Position numbers and translations under genes: made by a program | NCBI RefSeq assembly: GCF_022763305.1 | Contig: NZ_JALEGT010000078.1 | Coordinates: 1 to 35,519, forward strand | Direction of reading: 5' to 3' | Source of the DNA: Marivita sp. | GTDB taxonomy: Bacteria; Pseudomonadota; Alphaproteobacteria; Rhodobacterales; Rhodobacteraceae | Length of the DNA stretch: 35,519 bases | The notes under the pieces: generated by a model | Told to the model about the DNA's origin: nothing | What the model saw: only the letters and a program-made list of their open reading frames with translations | Database searches by the model: none | Shown here: in pieces, positions 18,562 through 26,466 of the stretch | How the letters are laid out: each line of letters opens with the position of its first letter | Position numbering within the stretch: position 1 is the stretch's first letter

Positions 18562-20454
18562 TCACCCTTTTGCGTAGCCCATGGCCTGAAGCGCCACCTT
18601 GATCTCGTCCAGAATGGCCGGATCGTCGATGGTCGCTGGAAGTTTGAACTCTTCGCTGTCGGCGATCTTGACCATGGTGGCCCGCAGGATCTTGCCCGAG
18701 CGGGTCTTGGGCAGGCGGTCCACCACGGCGCAGAGCTTGAACGCCGCCACCGGGCCGATCTTGTCGCGCACCAGCTTCACGCATTCCTTGGTGATCTCGT
18801 CATGCGGCCGGTTCACACCGGTGGTCAGGCAGACAAAGCCCATCGGCAACTGGCCCTTGAGCTCGTCGCTCACCCCGATCACCGCGCATTCGGCGACATC
18901 CGGATGCGAGGCGAGCACCTCTTCCATGCCGCCCGTGGACAGGCGGTGGCCCGCGACGTTGATCACGTCATCGGTGCGCGCCATGATGTAGAGGTATCCA
19001 TCCTCGTCGATCATGCCCGCATCACCGGTCTCGTAATAGCCGGGGAAGTGCGACAGGTACGATTTGCGGAACCGGTCCTCGGCATTCCAGAGCGTCGGCA
19101 GCGTGCCCGGAGGCAGGGGCAGCTTGACCGCAATTGCGCCCAGCTCGCCCGGCTTCATCGGGTGGCCTGCCTCGTCGAGGATCTGCACGTCATATCCCGG
19201 CATCGGCACCGAGGGGGACCCGATCTTGACCGGTAGCGCTTCGATGCCCGCCGGCATGCCCGCGATGGTCCAGCCGGTTTCCGTCTGCCACCAATGGTCA
19301 TAGATCGGCTTGCCGGTGACCTTCTGCGCCCATTCGATCGTGTCCGGGTCGGCGCGTTCGCCTGCGAGGTAGATCGCGTTCAGGCAGGAAATATCGTATT
19401 TGCCGACGAATTCCCCCTTGGGGTCGTCCCGCTTGACCGCGCGGAACGCGGTGGGGGCGGTGAAGAAGCTGCGCACCTTGTGTTCGGAGATGACCCGCCA
19501 GAACGTGCCCGCATCAGGTGTGCCCACCGGCTTGCCTTCGAACACGATGGTGGTGTTGCCGTGGATCAGCGGACCATAGCAGATATAGCTGTGGCCCACG
19601 ACCCAGCCCACATCCGATGCCGCCCAGAACGTGTCACCGGGATCGACATTGTAGATGTTCTTCATCGTCCAGTTCAGCGCCACGAGATGCCCGCCGGTGT
19701 GGCGGATCACGCCCTTCGCTGCGCCGGTGGTACCGGAGGTGTAGAGAATATAGGCCGGATGATTGCCTTCGACCGGGACGCAGTCCGCCGGTTCGACACC
19801 GTACTGGAAACCGTGCCAGTCGAAATCATATCCGTCGTTCAGCTTGGCGACTTCCTGCTCGCGCTGGAAGATGACGGTGAAATCCGGCTTGTGCGTGGCA
19901 AGCTCGATGGCCCCGTCGAGCAACGGCTTGTAATGCACCACGCGGCCCGGCTCGAGCCCACAAGAGGCGGCGATGATCGCCTTGGGTTTGGCGTCGTCGA
20001 TGCGGACGGCGAGTTCGTTGGCGGCGAACCCGCCGAACACCACCGAATGGATTGCACCCAAACGGGCGCAGGCCAGCATCGCTTCGAGCGCCTCGGGCAC
20101 CATCGGCATGTAGATGATGACGCGGTCGCCTTTCTCAACCCCCTTGGCACGCAGCGCACCGGCCAGACGGGCGACACGGTTGCGCAGTTCGGCATAGGTG
20201 ATCTTGTGGAGCGTCCCGGTGATCGGGCTGTCATGGATGATCGCCACCTGTCCACCGCGCCCGGCTTCGACATGGCGGTCGACCGCGTTCCAGCAGGTGT
20301 TGGTCAGGCCATCGGCGAACCATTCGTACAGGTCATTGCCCTTGTCGAACAGCGCCTTGCTGGGTTTGCGGTCCCAGTCAATCGCCTCGGCGGCCTGCAT
20401 CCAGAACCCCTCGGGGTCGGATTTCCAGCCCTCGTACACCTCTTGGTAGCCCAT
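18562..20454 (-). CDS. prpE: Propionyl-CoA synthetase (propionate-CoA ligase)
   Basis: Activates propionate to propionyl-CoA via an acyl-adenylate. 630 residues from the ATG at 20454, which has aggagg eight bases upstream; the frame extends a further 69 codons without family features. ANL-superfamily motifs: YILYTSGTTGAAKGVIRHTG (AMP-binding P-loop), WWQTETGW, ETGDAGMIDEDGYLYI with GRTDD-equivalent ARTDDVINVAGHRLSTG, and the catalytic lysine in KTRSGKILR. Overall it fits the PrpE branch rather than acetyl-CoA synthetase (GYQEVYEGWKSDPEGFW N-terminus). Upstream DNA holds several TTGCAA half-sites resembling operators of short-chain acyl-CoA regulators. Convergent with degP. Confidence 0.93.
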   Translation of the reverse strand: MGYQEVYEGWKSDPEGFWMQAAEAIDWDRKPSKALFDKGNDLYEWFADGLTNTCWNAVDRHVEAGRGGQVAIIHDSPITGTLHKITYAELRNRVARLAGALRAKGVEKGDRVIIYMPMVPEALEAMLACARLGAIHSVVFGGFAANELAVRIDDAKPKAIIAASCGLEPGRVVHYKPLLDGAIELATHKPDFTVIFQREQEVAKLNDGYDFDWHGFQYGVEPADCVPVEGNHPAYILYTSGTTGAAKGVIRHTGGHLVALNWTMKNIYNVDPGDTFWAASDVGWVVGHSYICYGPLIHGNTTIVFEGKPVGTPDAGTFWRVISEHKVRSFFTAPTAFRAVKRDDPKGEFVGKYDISCLNAIYLAGERADPDTIEWAQKVTGKPIYDHWWQTETGWTIAGMPAGIEALPVKIGSPSVPMPGYDVQILDEAGHPMKPGELGAIAVKLPLPPGTLPTLWNAEDRFRKSYLSHFPGYYETGDAGMIDEDGYLYIMARTDDVINVAGHRLSTGGMEEVLASHPDVAECAVIGVSDELKGQLPMGFVCLTTGVNRPHDEITKECVKLVRDKIGPVAAFKLCAVVDRLPKTRSGKILRATMVKIADSEEFKLPATIDDPAILDEIKVALQAMGYAKG

Positions 20455-20550
20455 CCCGATCTCCTCCTGTGACGTGTTGGCATTGGCGTACGGCGCGCGG
20501 CACGTTGCGGCAAGCCTCACGATCCATCGCGCGGCAGAAGGCCGCAAAAA

Positions 20551-20661
20551 CTTTGCAGTTTTAGCGCTACCCGATTGCAAACTTTTGCAAACTCTTGCTG
20601 GATATGCAGAGTTTCTTTGCATGGTTTTCCGTTTTGCAAAGTTGCAAACTGTTGTGTGCAA
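20551..20661. promoter_or_regulatory. Cluster of TTGCAA half-sites upstream of prpE
   Basis: AT-rich region with repeated half-sites. Exact TTGCAA occurs at 20575, 20585, 20634 and 20642. Near matches are TTGCAG (20553), TTGCAT (20617) and GTGCAA (20656). The first exact pair reads ATTGCAAA-CT-TTTGCAAA, so the centres are 10 bases apart; the second pair is 8 bases apart. Regulators of the ScfR family, such as Rhodobacter sphaeroides PccR, are known to bind paired TTTGCAAA sites, from memory with a four-base gap. The spacing here differs, so the regulator's identity is an inference. No ScfR gene is in the window. Confidence 0.55.
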
Positions 20662-20685
20662 ACCTGCCTGCGCCGACTCGGGTGG

Positions 20686-21201
20686 TCACAGCTGGTCGCG
20701 CGGTGTCGCCAGAAGACCAAGCCCGCGCGCCGACTGGATCGACAGCAGCCCGCTGGGCAGACCATTGCTGCTTTGATAGCGGCGCACGGCACGGCGGGTG
20801 GGTACGTCCATCGCCCCGGTGATCGGCCCGCGATACACGCCGCGCGCCTCGAGGGCACGTTGCAGCGTCGAGATCAGCTCGGTTGTGAGCGCGTCGGGGC
20901 AGGGGACCTCAAAAATCAGCTCCTGCCGTTCCCGTTTGATCACCTGCACCGTTTCCGTGCGGAACCGTGACGGGGCCACCTCGACCTGTCGTGTGACCGT
21001 TTCGAGTTCCGCCGGAGCCACGTCGCGCACCCAGCATCCATCCGGGTTGACCCCGGGCGGCGGGGGAATCTGGGCTGAGGCGAAATCAGGCACCGGGGCC
21101 TCCACACCGTACCCACCATAGGTCTGCGGTCCTGCACAGGCAGCAAGGCTGACCACAGCCACGGCCCACAGAGCCCGGATCGCTGACGGGAGGGGGGTCA
21201 C
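20686..21201 (-). CDS. Lipoprotein with C-terminal peptidoglycan-binding domain
   Basis: 171 residues starting at a GTG (21201); no in-frame alternative lies before the lipobox. The N-terminus is a lipoprotein signal with lipobox LAAC (Cys22). The middle is polar, with a conserved-looking GCWVRDVAPAELETVTRQVE segment. The C-terminus (about residues 105-165) resembles PG_binding_1: STLQRALEARGVYRGPITGA followed by TRRAVRRYQSSNGLPSG. It is probably anchored in the outer membrane and touches the cell wall. The ribosome site is poor. It lies between prpE and the OB-fold gene, all on the minus strand. Confidence 0.75.
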   Translation of the reverse strand: MTPLPSAIRALWAVAVVSLAACAGPQTYGGYGVEAPVPDFASAQIPPPPGVNPDGCWVRDVAPAELETVTRQVEVAPSRFRTETVQVIKRERQELIFEVPCPDALTTELISTLQRALEARGVYRGPITGAMDVPTRRAVRRYQSSNGLPSGLLSIQSARGLGLLATPRDQL

Positions 21202-21243
21202 GGAGGATGTGCGCCTGTTTGCCTGTTTCTGCTTGAACGCAGT

Positions 21244-21651
21244 CTAACCTGTTTGGTCCTCTGGCGAAAGCGCCTCTGGCTCTGCCTCGGGGGCGGGGGC
21301 CAGAAGCTGGTCGAGCAGGGGCGAGATGTCCTCGATCACCTCGGCGATCACGTGGATCACATCGCCTTCGCTTTGCAGCCGCCCGGTGACACGCAGCATG
21401 CGCCCGGCGATCACCGCGCGGCGGTAGCGTTCGTAAAGCTTGCGCCAGACGATGATGTTCACCGTGCCGGTTTCATCCTCAAGCGTCAGGAAGATCACAC
21501 CTTTCGCGGTGCCGGGCCGCTGCCGCAGGATCACCAGCCCCGCCACCGTGATCCGCGCATTGTCGGGCGGCAGGCGCAACTGGTCGGCGCGCAGGCACGA
21601 GGGCGGACGCGGCCAGTCGGTTTGAGCAGGGCGGGGGGTGACGATGCGCAT
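21244..21651 (-). CDS. Orphan OB-fold protein resembling the C-terminus of error-prone DNA polymerase DnaE2
   Basis: 135 residues from the ATG at 21651. Residues about 37-115 match the C-terminal OB-fold of DnaE2/ImuC as I recall it: ITVAGLVILRQRPGTAKGVI, FLTLEDETGTVNIIVWRKLY, RVTGRLQSEGDVIHVIAE. DnaE2 is normally over 1,000 residues; none of the PHP or polymerase parts are here, and the sequence upstream belongs to a different gene. The start has no ribosome site. Instead a LexA box begins two bases upstream, and a possible promoter (TTGCAG-16-TATTTT) ends seven bases before the ATG. It may be a relic of an imuA-imuB-dnaE2 operon or a separate SOS-controlled small protein. A TTG at 21726 is in frame but would span the LexA box. 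Confidence 0.65.
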   Translation of the reverse strand: MRIVTPRPAQTDWPRPPSCLRADQLRLPPDNARITVAGLVILRQRPGTAKGVIFLTLEDETGTVNIIVWRKLYERYRRAVIAGRMLRVTGRLQSEGDVIHVIAEVIEDISPLLDQLLAPAPEAEPEALSPEDQTG

Positions 21652-21653
21652 GT

Positions 21654-21668
21654 GAACAAAAATAGAAC
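21654..21668 (-). promoter_or_regulatory. LexA (SOS) box, GTTC-N7-GTTC
   Basis: On the minus strand the sequence is GTTC-TATTTTT-GTTC, an exact match to the alphaproteobacterial LexA recognition element. It covers the predicted -10 (TATTTT, 21664-21659) of the OB-fold gene and ends two bases before that gene's ATG. It also lies upstream of the divergent 66-residue gene, so it could repress both. Confidence 0.75.
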
Positions 21669-21686
21669 ATTTGCGGTGTCCTGCAA
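21659..21686 (-). promoter_or_regulatory. Possible promoter of the OB-fold gene overlapping the LexA box
   Basis: TTGCAG (21686-21681), 16-base spacer, TATTTT (21664-21659), then seven bases to the ATG. The position implies a leaderless mRNA that LexA binding would block directly. The -35 match is weak. Confidence 0.4.
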
Positions 21687-21770
21687 GCCCCGCCCATTTC
21701 GCAGCTTCCGGATCGCTTTGGACCAATGGATCGGGCCTTAAGGAGGGAAGGCAAGGATGAGGAGGGCATC

Positions 21771-21971
21771 ATGGCGTATTTCGACACAGGCAAGACCGCC
21801 GGGGCGACTGTCGCTCTGGCTGTGGGCCGCGTTTTTGACCGTTTGGTCAAATTTGCCACCACGCAGGTCACGAAACGGTCTCCCCGGCCCGGACCGTCGG
21901 TGGAAGCGCTCATCGCCGCCCGGCAGCGCGCCGAAGCGCACCGCCGGGCGGTCGACAGGCTGATGCGCTGA
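21771..21971 (+). CDS. 66-residue basic hypothetical protein
   Basis: Starts at 21771 with a strong ribosome site (gaggaggg, six bases upstream). An in-frame ATG at 21726 would add 15 residues but lacks such a site. The sequence begins MAYFDTGKTAGATVALAVGR, has a moderately hydrophobic first half, a basic linker (TKRSPRPGPS) and a helical, Arg/Ala-rich end (ALIAARQRAEAHRRAVDRLM). The MAYF start recalls DUF1127-type small proteins of Rhodobacteraceae, but their signature C-terminal motif is absent, so no family is assigned. Divergent from the OB-fold gene with the LexA box between. Its stop is two bases from the convergent hydrolase stop. Confidence 0.6.
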   Translation: MAYFDTGKTAGATVALAVGRVFDRLVKFATTQVTKRSPRPGPSVEALIAARQRAEAHRRAVDRLMR

Positions 21972-21973
21972 GA

Positions 21974-22984
21974 TCAGTAGGCGGCAAAGAAAGCGGCGAC
22001 CTCGCTGGCGATCCGCGCATGTTCGGCGCGTCGGGCCTCGCGGCCCTCTTCGCAGACAAACACATCATCGGGTTCTTCCTCTTTCAGGATCGCCAGACCG
22101 TTTTCGGTGCAGACCCCCAGGAAGTCGAAATGCGCGAGGGTTTCCGGCTCGTGATAGGTGGTCAGTGATGGCGGCAGGGCCGCCACCAGCGCGCGGCTTT
22201 CCACGTCGAGGTTCAGGCCCTCCAGATCAACCGGCGCGCCATAGACCAGCATCGGGCTCTCGATCGCGCCGAGGCTTTCGGTCGAAAAGCTCTGGGTGCC
22301 ACCCAGATCAAACACGGCAAAGGCGCGGATGCGGTTGTCCGAGAGATCCTGCGCGATGGCAGCGCGGTCTTCGGGCGACCTCGCAACATGCCAGCGGTCG
22401 AAGATCCCGCAGACCAGATCGTCGGGCCTGTCGGCGCAGAACGCATCGAACCCGTCGGGGTCATAACGCCCGCCCGCCAGCGCCACGGCGGTGAAGCCAC
22501 CCAGCGAATGGCCCGCCATGTAGATGCGGCTGGCATCAATGCGCGGATCGTCTGCGAGGTGGTCGATCACCCGCGAGATGTCGCGGGGCCGGTTCCAGAG
22601 CTGGCGCTGGTGGTCGGGATCCCGGTTGAACGTCGAGGTGCCGGGATGGTCGATGGCCGCCACGGCATAGCCTTGGGCGACCAGCCGGTCTGCCAGCCAA
22701 GCCTGATTGCGGGCGTTGCCGAACATGCCGTGGGACAGCACCACAAGCGGGAACGGGCCGGGCCGTGCGGTGGCATCGGGGGCGACGAGGATCGGCTCCC
22801 ACACGGCGTTGCCATGGGCGGCTTCGGTCAGGGCGGTCTCCGCCGGATACCAAAGGAAGCCTTCAAGATGGCGGGTGCCTTGGGTGTCGGGGATCATCAG
22901 GGTCTGCATCCCGGTGGTGGCGTCCTGCGCGGCGAGGGCGCTTGTGCTCATCAGCAGGGCGGTGAGGGCGTGTCTGAGGGTCAT
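21974..22984 (-). CDS. Exported alpha/beta hydrolase (dienelactone hydrolase / PAF-acetylhydrolase-like)
   Basis: 336 residues from the ATG at 22984 (ggag six bases upstream). The much longer upstream frame is antisense to the AraC gene and is rejected. A signal peptide (MTLRHALTALLMSTSALAAQ) is followed by an alpha/beta-hydrolase fold. Seen are the oxyanion region LVVLSHGMFGNARNQAWLAD, AIDHPGTSTF, the nucleophile elbow YMAGHSLGGFTAVAL (Gly-His-Ser-Leu-Gly), and a likely catalytic His in PETLAHFDFLG near the C-terminus. A cysteine-containing loop (CADRPDDLVCGIFDRW) may form a disulfide in the periplasm. Substrate unknown. Divergent from the membrane-bound AraC regulator, which may control it. 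Confidence 0.82.
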   Translation of the reverse strand: MTLRHALTALLMSTSALAAQDATTGMQTLMIPDTQGTRHLEGFLWYPAETALTEAAHGNAVWEPILVAPDATARPGPFPLVVLSHGMFGNARNQAWLADRLVAQGYAVAAIDHPGTSTFNRDPDHQRQLWNRPRDISRVIDHLADDPRIDASRIYMAGHSLGGFTAVALAGGRYDPDGFDAFCADRPDDLVCGIFDRWHVARSPEDRAAIAQDLSDNRIRAFAVFDLGGTQSFSTESLGAIESPMLVYGAPVDLEGLNLDVESRALVAALPPSLTTYHEPETLAHFDFLGVCTENGLAILKEEEPDDVFVCEEGREARRAEHARIASEVAAFFAAY

Positions 22985-23116
22985 GTCGGTCTCCGTCATG
23001 GGGGTGTGTGATGGGTCAGACATCCCCATGGGAGCGTTGCAAAACAAGGACTTGAACCCGTCTCCTGCGTCCTTGATCATGATCGAGGACAGGCAGAACG
23101 CGAAAGAGGACAGGAC

Positions 23117-24160
23117 ATGCAGGGCAATCTGGCGGTTTTCCCCTTGCCAATGCTCACCTTCCTGTTGTCGGGGGTGGCCGCAGGGCTGCTTTGGCGGATG
23201 GATCTGGGCCGGGTGGCGGCCACGCGATTCTTTGCAGCGTTCTTTCTGGTGCTGGCGCTTGGGTCGTTCATGGTCGGCTTGCGGTTCGGTTATGGCGTGG
23301 ACACGCTGGTGCCGGTGCAGCGCGCGCTGCCGCTGTTCGCCGGGCCGCTGCTGTGGCTGGGTTTTGCCAGTTTCACACGCGACCGGATCGCAGATCTGGC
23401 GCTCTGGCATCTCGGGGCGACGGTCGGAATCATTGCCGTCGCGCCATGGGGGTTTCCCGATCTGCTGGACCTCGATCTGATCGTGGGTGCCAGCTACGTG
23501 ATCTATGCAGTCGCGTTGCTCTGGATGTGGTCACGCGGGGCGAACCATCTCTCGCATGCGCGGATGGGCGATGCGGTGCTGCTGCGCCGGTGGATGCTGG
23601 CGGGGATGGCGCTGCTTCTGGTCTTCGCACTGGCCGACACAGCGATTGCGCTCAGCTTTGCGGCCCGGCGGAGCGGGGATGCCATGGCGGTGATCTCGGC
23701 CGGTGCGGTGGTGATGGCCTTCGGTTTGATCGCGGTGATCGTCGCGGTCTCCAAGGGCGGCGGACGGATGACGGCGCAGGTGACCGTGGTGAAGACCGCA
23801 TCGGACCCCGAGGCGGAGACCCTCGAGGCCCGCGCCCGGACCCTGTTGACCGAGAGCAGGCTCTTTCTCGACACGGATCTGACGGTGGACCGGCTGGCCA
23901 AGCGCCTGACTGTCCCGTCGCGTGCCTTGTCGCTGGCGATCAACCAGACCAAGGGCGTGAACGTGTCCCAGTATGTGAATGACTTCCGGCTGGACCATGC
24001 CGCAGGTCTGTTGGCCGAAGGCCAAAGCAGCGTTGCCGAGGTGATGGAGCAGTCAGGCTTCCTCACCCGGTCGAATTTCTACCGCGAATTCCAGCGCCGC
24101 TTTGGCGTGACACCCGCCGCCTACCGCGAGGCTGCAAAGTCGGGTCAGTCGGGCATCTGA
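23117..24160 (+). CDS. AraC-family regulator with N-terminal membrane domain
   Basis: 347 residues. The first about 215 residues contain roughly seven hydrophobic helices (MLTFLLSGVAAGLLW, FFAAFFLVLALGSFMVGL, AISAGAVVMAFGLIAVIVAV-like). The last about 100 form an AraC/XylS DNA-binding domain: LTVDRLAKRLTVPSRALSLA (first helix-turn-helix), VSQYVNDFRLDHAAGLL, and SVAEVMEQSGFLTRSNFYRE followed by FQRRFGVTPAAYRE. Such proteins probably sense a signal at the membrane. The ribosome site agaggacagg precedes the ATG. It is divergent from the exported hydrolase across 132 bases, a common layout for a regulator and its target; that link is an inference. Confidence 0.88.
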   Translation: MQGNLAVFPLPMLTFLLSGVAAGLLWRMDLGRVAATRFFAAFFLVLALGSFMVGLRFGYGVDTLVPVQRALPLFAGPLLWLGFASFTRDRIADLALWHLGATVGIIAVAPWGFPDLLDLDLIVGASYVIYAVALLWMWSRGANHLSHARMGDAVLLRRWMLAGMALLLVFALADTAIALSFAARRSGDAMAVISAGAVVMAFGLIAVIVAVSKGGGRMTAQVTVVKTASDPEAETLEARARTLLTESRLFLDTDLTVDRLAKRLTVPSRALSLAINQTKGVNVSQYVNDFRLDHAAGLLAEGQSSVAEVMEQSGFLTRSNFYREFQRRFGVTPAAYREAAKSGQSGI

Positions 24161-24359
24161 TTATCGGTCCAGCTTGTGTCGGCGTCTTCCGGTGCGACCC
24201 GCATCACGGCGAGGGTCCACGCGGGCCAGCGCAGTCGCAGGTCTGAGGGCGACGTCCTGACGTGTCATTTTCAACTGCTGCATCGCAGTGCCATGTCCAC
24301 ATCGTGACCTGTCTCGTTCCGGTACTTGGGCGCGATCCGAAGCTGGGGTAAACCCATGA

Positions 24360-24767
<408 letters not shown>

Positions 24768-24769
24768 GC

Positions 24770-25477
24770 ATGCGGTGGGCCTGTCTGGCCGGTCTGGTGT
24801 TTGGGCTGGCATCGCAGGCCGCAGCACAGGAAATCGTGTCGGCGCGCTATGACGGGCCGACCACACGTTACCCGCACGGCGTGCTGGGCGACGAGATCGA
24901 ATATGACACATTGGTGGTGCGACTGAGCGACGGGCGCGAGATCGCCGCGCGCTGGGCGCAGGACATCGTGTTCGAGGATCTGTCGCCGCGTGTCGTGGAT
25001 GTGGATGGCAACGGGGTGCCCGAGGTGGTTGTGGTGGAAAGCCACGAGACCCAGGGCGCACGGCTGGCGATCTGGGGCATTCAGGATGGCACGCTCGCGC
25101 AGATCGCCGCAACACCCCATATCGGCACCCGGTTTCGCTGGCTGGCCCCGGTGGCTGTGGCCGATCTGGACGGGGACGGGCGGGTGGAACTGGCCTATGT
25201 GGACCGTCCGCATCTGGCCAAGGTGCTGCGGATCTGGCGGTACGGGGCGGATGGAGCCCTGACGCAGGTGGCCTCAGCCGAGGGCCTGACCAATCACCGG
25301 ATCGGCTGGGATTACATCGCGGGTGGTCTGCGCGATTGCGGGCAGGGGCCTGAGATGGTGCTCGCTGATGCCGGCTGGGCCAACGTGGTTGCGGTGCGCT
25401 TTGCGGACGTGGCACTCACGCAGCAGGTGCTGGGAAGGTATTCGCCCGAGGCTTTGGAACGCGCCTTGGGCTGCTGA
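24770..25477 (+). CDS. Exported VCBS/FG-GAP repeat-like protein
   Basis: 235 residues. Signal peptide MRWACLAGLVFGLASQAAAQ with cleavage expected after AAA or AQ. The mature part has two Asp-rich repeats of the calcium-binding beta-propeller type: VVDVDGNGVPEVVVVES and VAVADLDGDGRVELAYVDRP. A third weaker repeat is near GQGPEMVLADAGWANVVAV. Probably a small periplasmic propeller; function unknown. It starts two bases after the ferredoxin stop. A hairpin cluster follows, including one with a T-run. Confidence 0.8.
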   Translation: MRWACLAGLVFGLASQAAAQEIVSARYDGPTTRYPHGVLGDEIEYDTLVVRLSDGREIAARWAQDIVFEDLSPRVVDVDGNGVPEVVVVESHETQGARLAIWGIQDGTLAQIAATPHIGTRFRWLAPVAVADLDGDGRVELAYVDRPHLAKVLRIWRYGADGALTQVASAEGLTNHRIGWDYIAGGLRDCGQGPEMVLADAGWANVVAVRFADVALTQQVLGRYSPEALERALGC

Positions 25478-25481
25478 GCGG

Positions 25482-25596
25482 AAAGCGCCTTCGAAGGCGC
25501 TTTGGCACCGCGTTTCGAAACGCGTTTTTAACGCCAATTCGAATTGGCTTCGCGCGTTTTCGAAAACGCGGCCAAGGGCGGTCGACCGCCCTTGGC
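25482..25596. repeat. TCGA-hairpin cluster B (five hairpins)
   Basis: Five perfect self-complementary hairpins fill the convergent gap between the VCBS-like gene and yebC, each with TCGA in the loop. B1 25482-25503, 9-bp stem AAAGCGCCT. B2 25509-25524, 6-bp stem CGCGTT. B3 25533-25548, 6-bp stem GCCAAT. B4 25553-25570, 7-bp stem CGCGTTT. B5 25571-25596, 11-bp stem GCCAAGGGCGG. Stems differ while the centre is constant. Only B2 has a clear T-run after it. The sequence around B2 is repeated in cluster D. Confidence 0.9.
25509..25529 (+). terminator. Likely intrinsic terminator after the VCBS-like gene (hairpin B2)
   Basis: Stem CGCGTT-TCGA-AACGCG followed immediately by TTTTT (25525-25529). 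It is the only hairpin of cluster B with a T-tract in the direction of the upstream gene. The stem is short. Confidence 0.6.
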
Positions 25597-25603
25597 GCCG
25601 GTG

Positions 25604-26344
25604 TCAGAGTTGGGCCATGACCTCGTCGGTGGCCTCGAAATTGGTGGTGACGCGCTGCACGTCGTCATCATCTTCCAGCGCATCCACCAGCTTCATCAGC
25701 GCCTGCATGCCGTCGAGGTCGAGCTCGGTCGTGGTGGTCGGCTTCCAGACCAGCTTGGTCGAGTCGCTCTCGCCCAGTTCCGCCTCGAGCGCCGTGGCGA
25801 CCTCGTTCAGATCCGTGTCGGCGCACCAGATGACATGCCCGTCCTCGCTGCTCTCCACGTCCTCGGCGCCGGCTTCGATGGCGGCCATCATCACGGTGTC
25901 CGCATCGCCAACGCTGGCGGGGTAGGTGATTTCGCCCTTGCGGTCGAACATGAACCCGACCGATCCGGTCTCGCCCAGGTTGCCGCCGTTCTTGGTGAAG
26001 GTGGAGCGCACGTTCGACGCGGTGCGGTTGCGGTTGTCGGTCATCGCCTCGACGATCACGGCCACACCGTTCGGGCCGTAGCCCTCGTAGCGGATTTCCT
26101 CGTAATCCTCGCCATCGCCACCGGTCGCCTTCTTGATGGCGCGTTCGATGTTGTCCTTGGGCATGGATTGCGACTTGGCTTCCTTGATCGCAAGGCGCAG
26201 GCGCGGGTTCTTGTCGGGGTCGGGGTCGCCCATCTTGGCGGCGACGGTGATTTCCTTGGAGAACTTCGAGAAAAGCTTGGCGCGCACCGCGTCCTGACGA
26301 CCTTTGCGGTGCTGGATGTTTGCCCATTTGGAATGGCCGGCCAT
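25604..26344 (-). CDS. yebC: YebC/PmpR-family protein
   Basis: 246 residues with the family N-terminus [20 protein letters not shown] and the blocks [36 protein letters not shown] and [19 protein letters not shown]. The C-terminal half includes [10 protein letters not shown] and ends in an acidic stretch ([10 protein letters not shown]). YebC/TACO1 proteins were annotated as transcription regulators; more recent work links the family to translation of difficult sequences. Cytosolic. Start at 26344 with ggacagga upstream. Its 3' end faces hairpin cluster B. Confidence 0.96.
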   Translation of the reverse strand: MAGHSKWANIQHRKGRQDAVRAKLFSKFSKEITVAAKMGDPDPDKNPRLRLAIKEAKSQSMPKDNIERAIKKATGGDGEDYEEIRYEGYGPNGVAVIVEAMTDNRNRTASNVRSTFTKNGGNLGETGSVGFMFDRKGEITYPASVGDADTVMMAAIEAGAEDVESSEDGHVIWCADTDLNEVATALEAELGESDSTKLVWKPTTTTELDLDGMQALMKLVDALEDDDDVQRVTTNFEATDEVMAQL

Positions 26345-26466
26345 TGTGTCCTGTCCTTGATTGTCGGATGTTCTGAGGTTTGCGGGTCTTTAGCGCAGAA
26401 GGCAGGCCGGGAACAAGTTGCGTTTTCGAGGTTTGCGCGCCGGGCGGGCTTGGCTATGAGAGCGGT

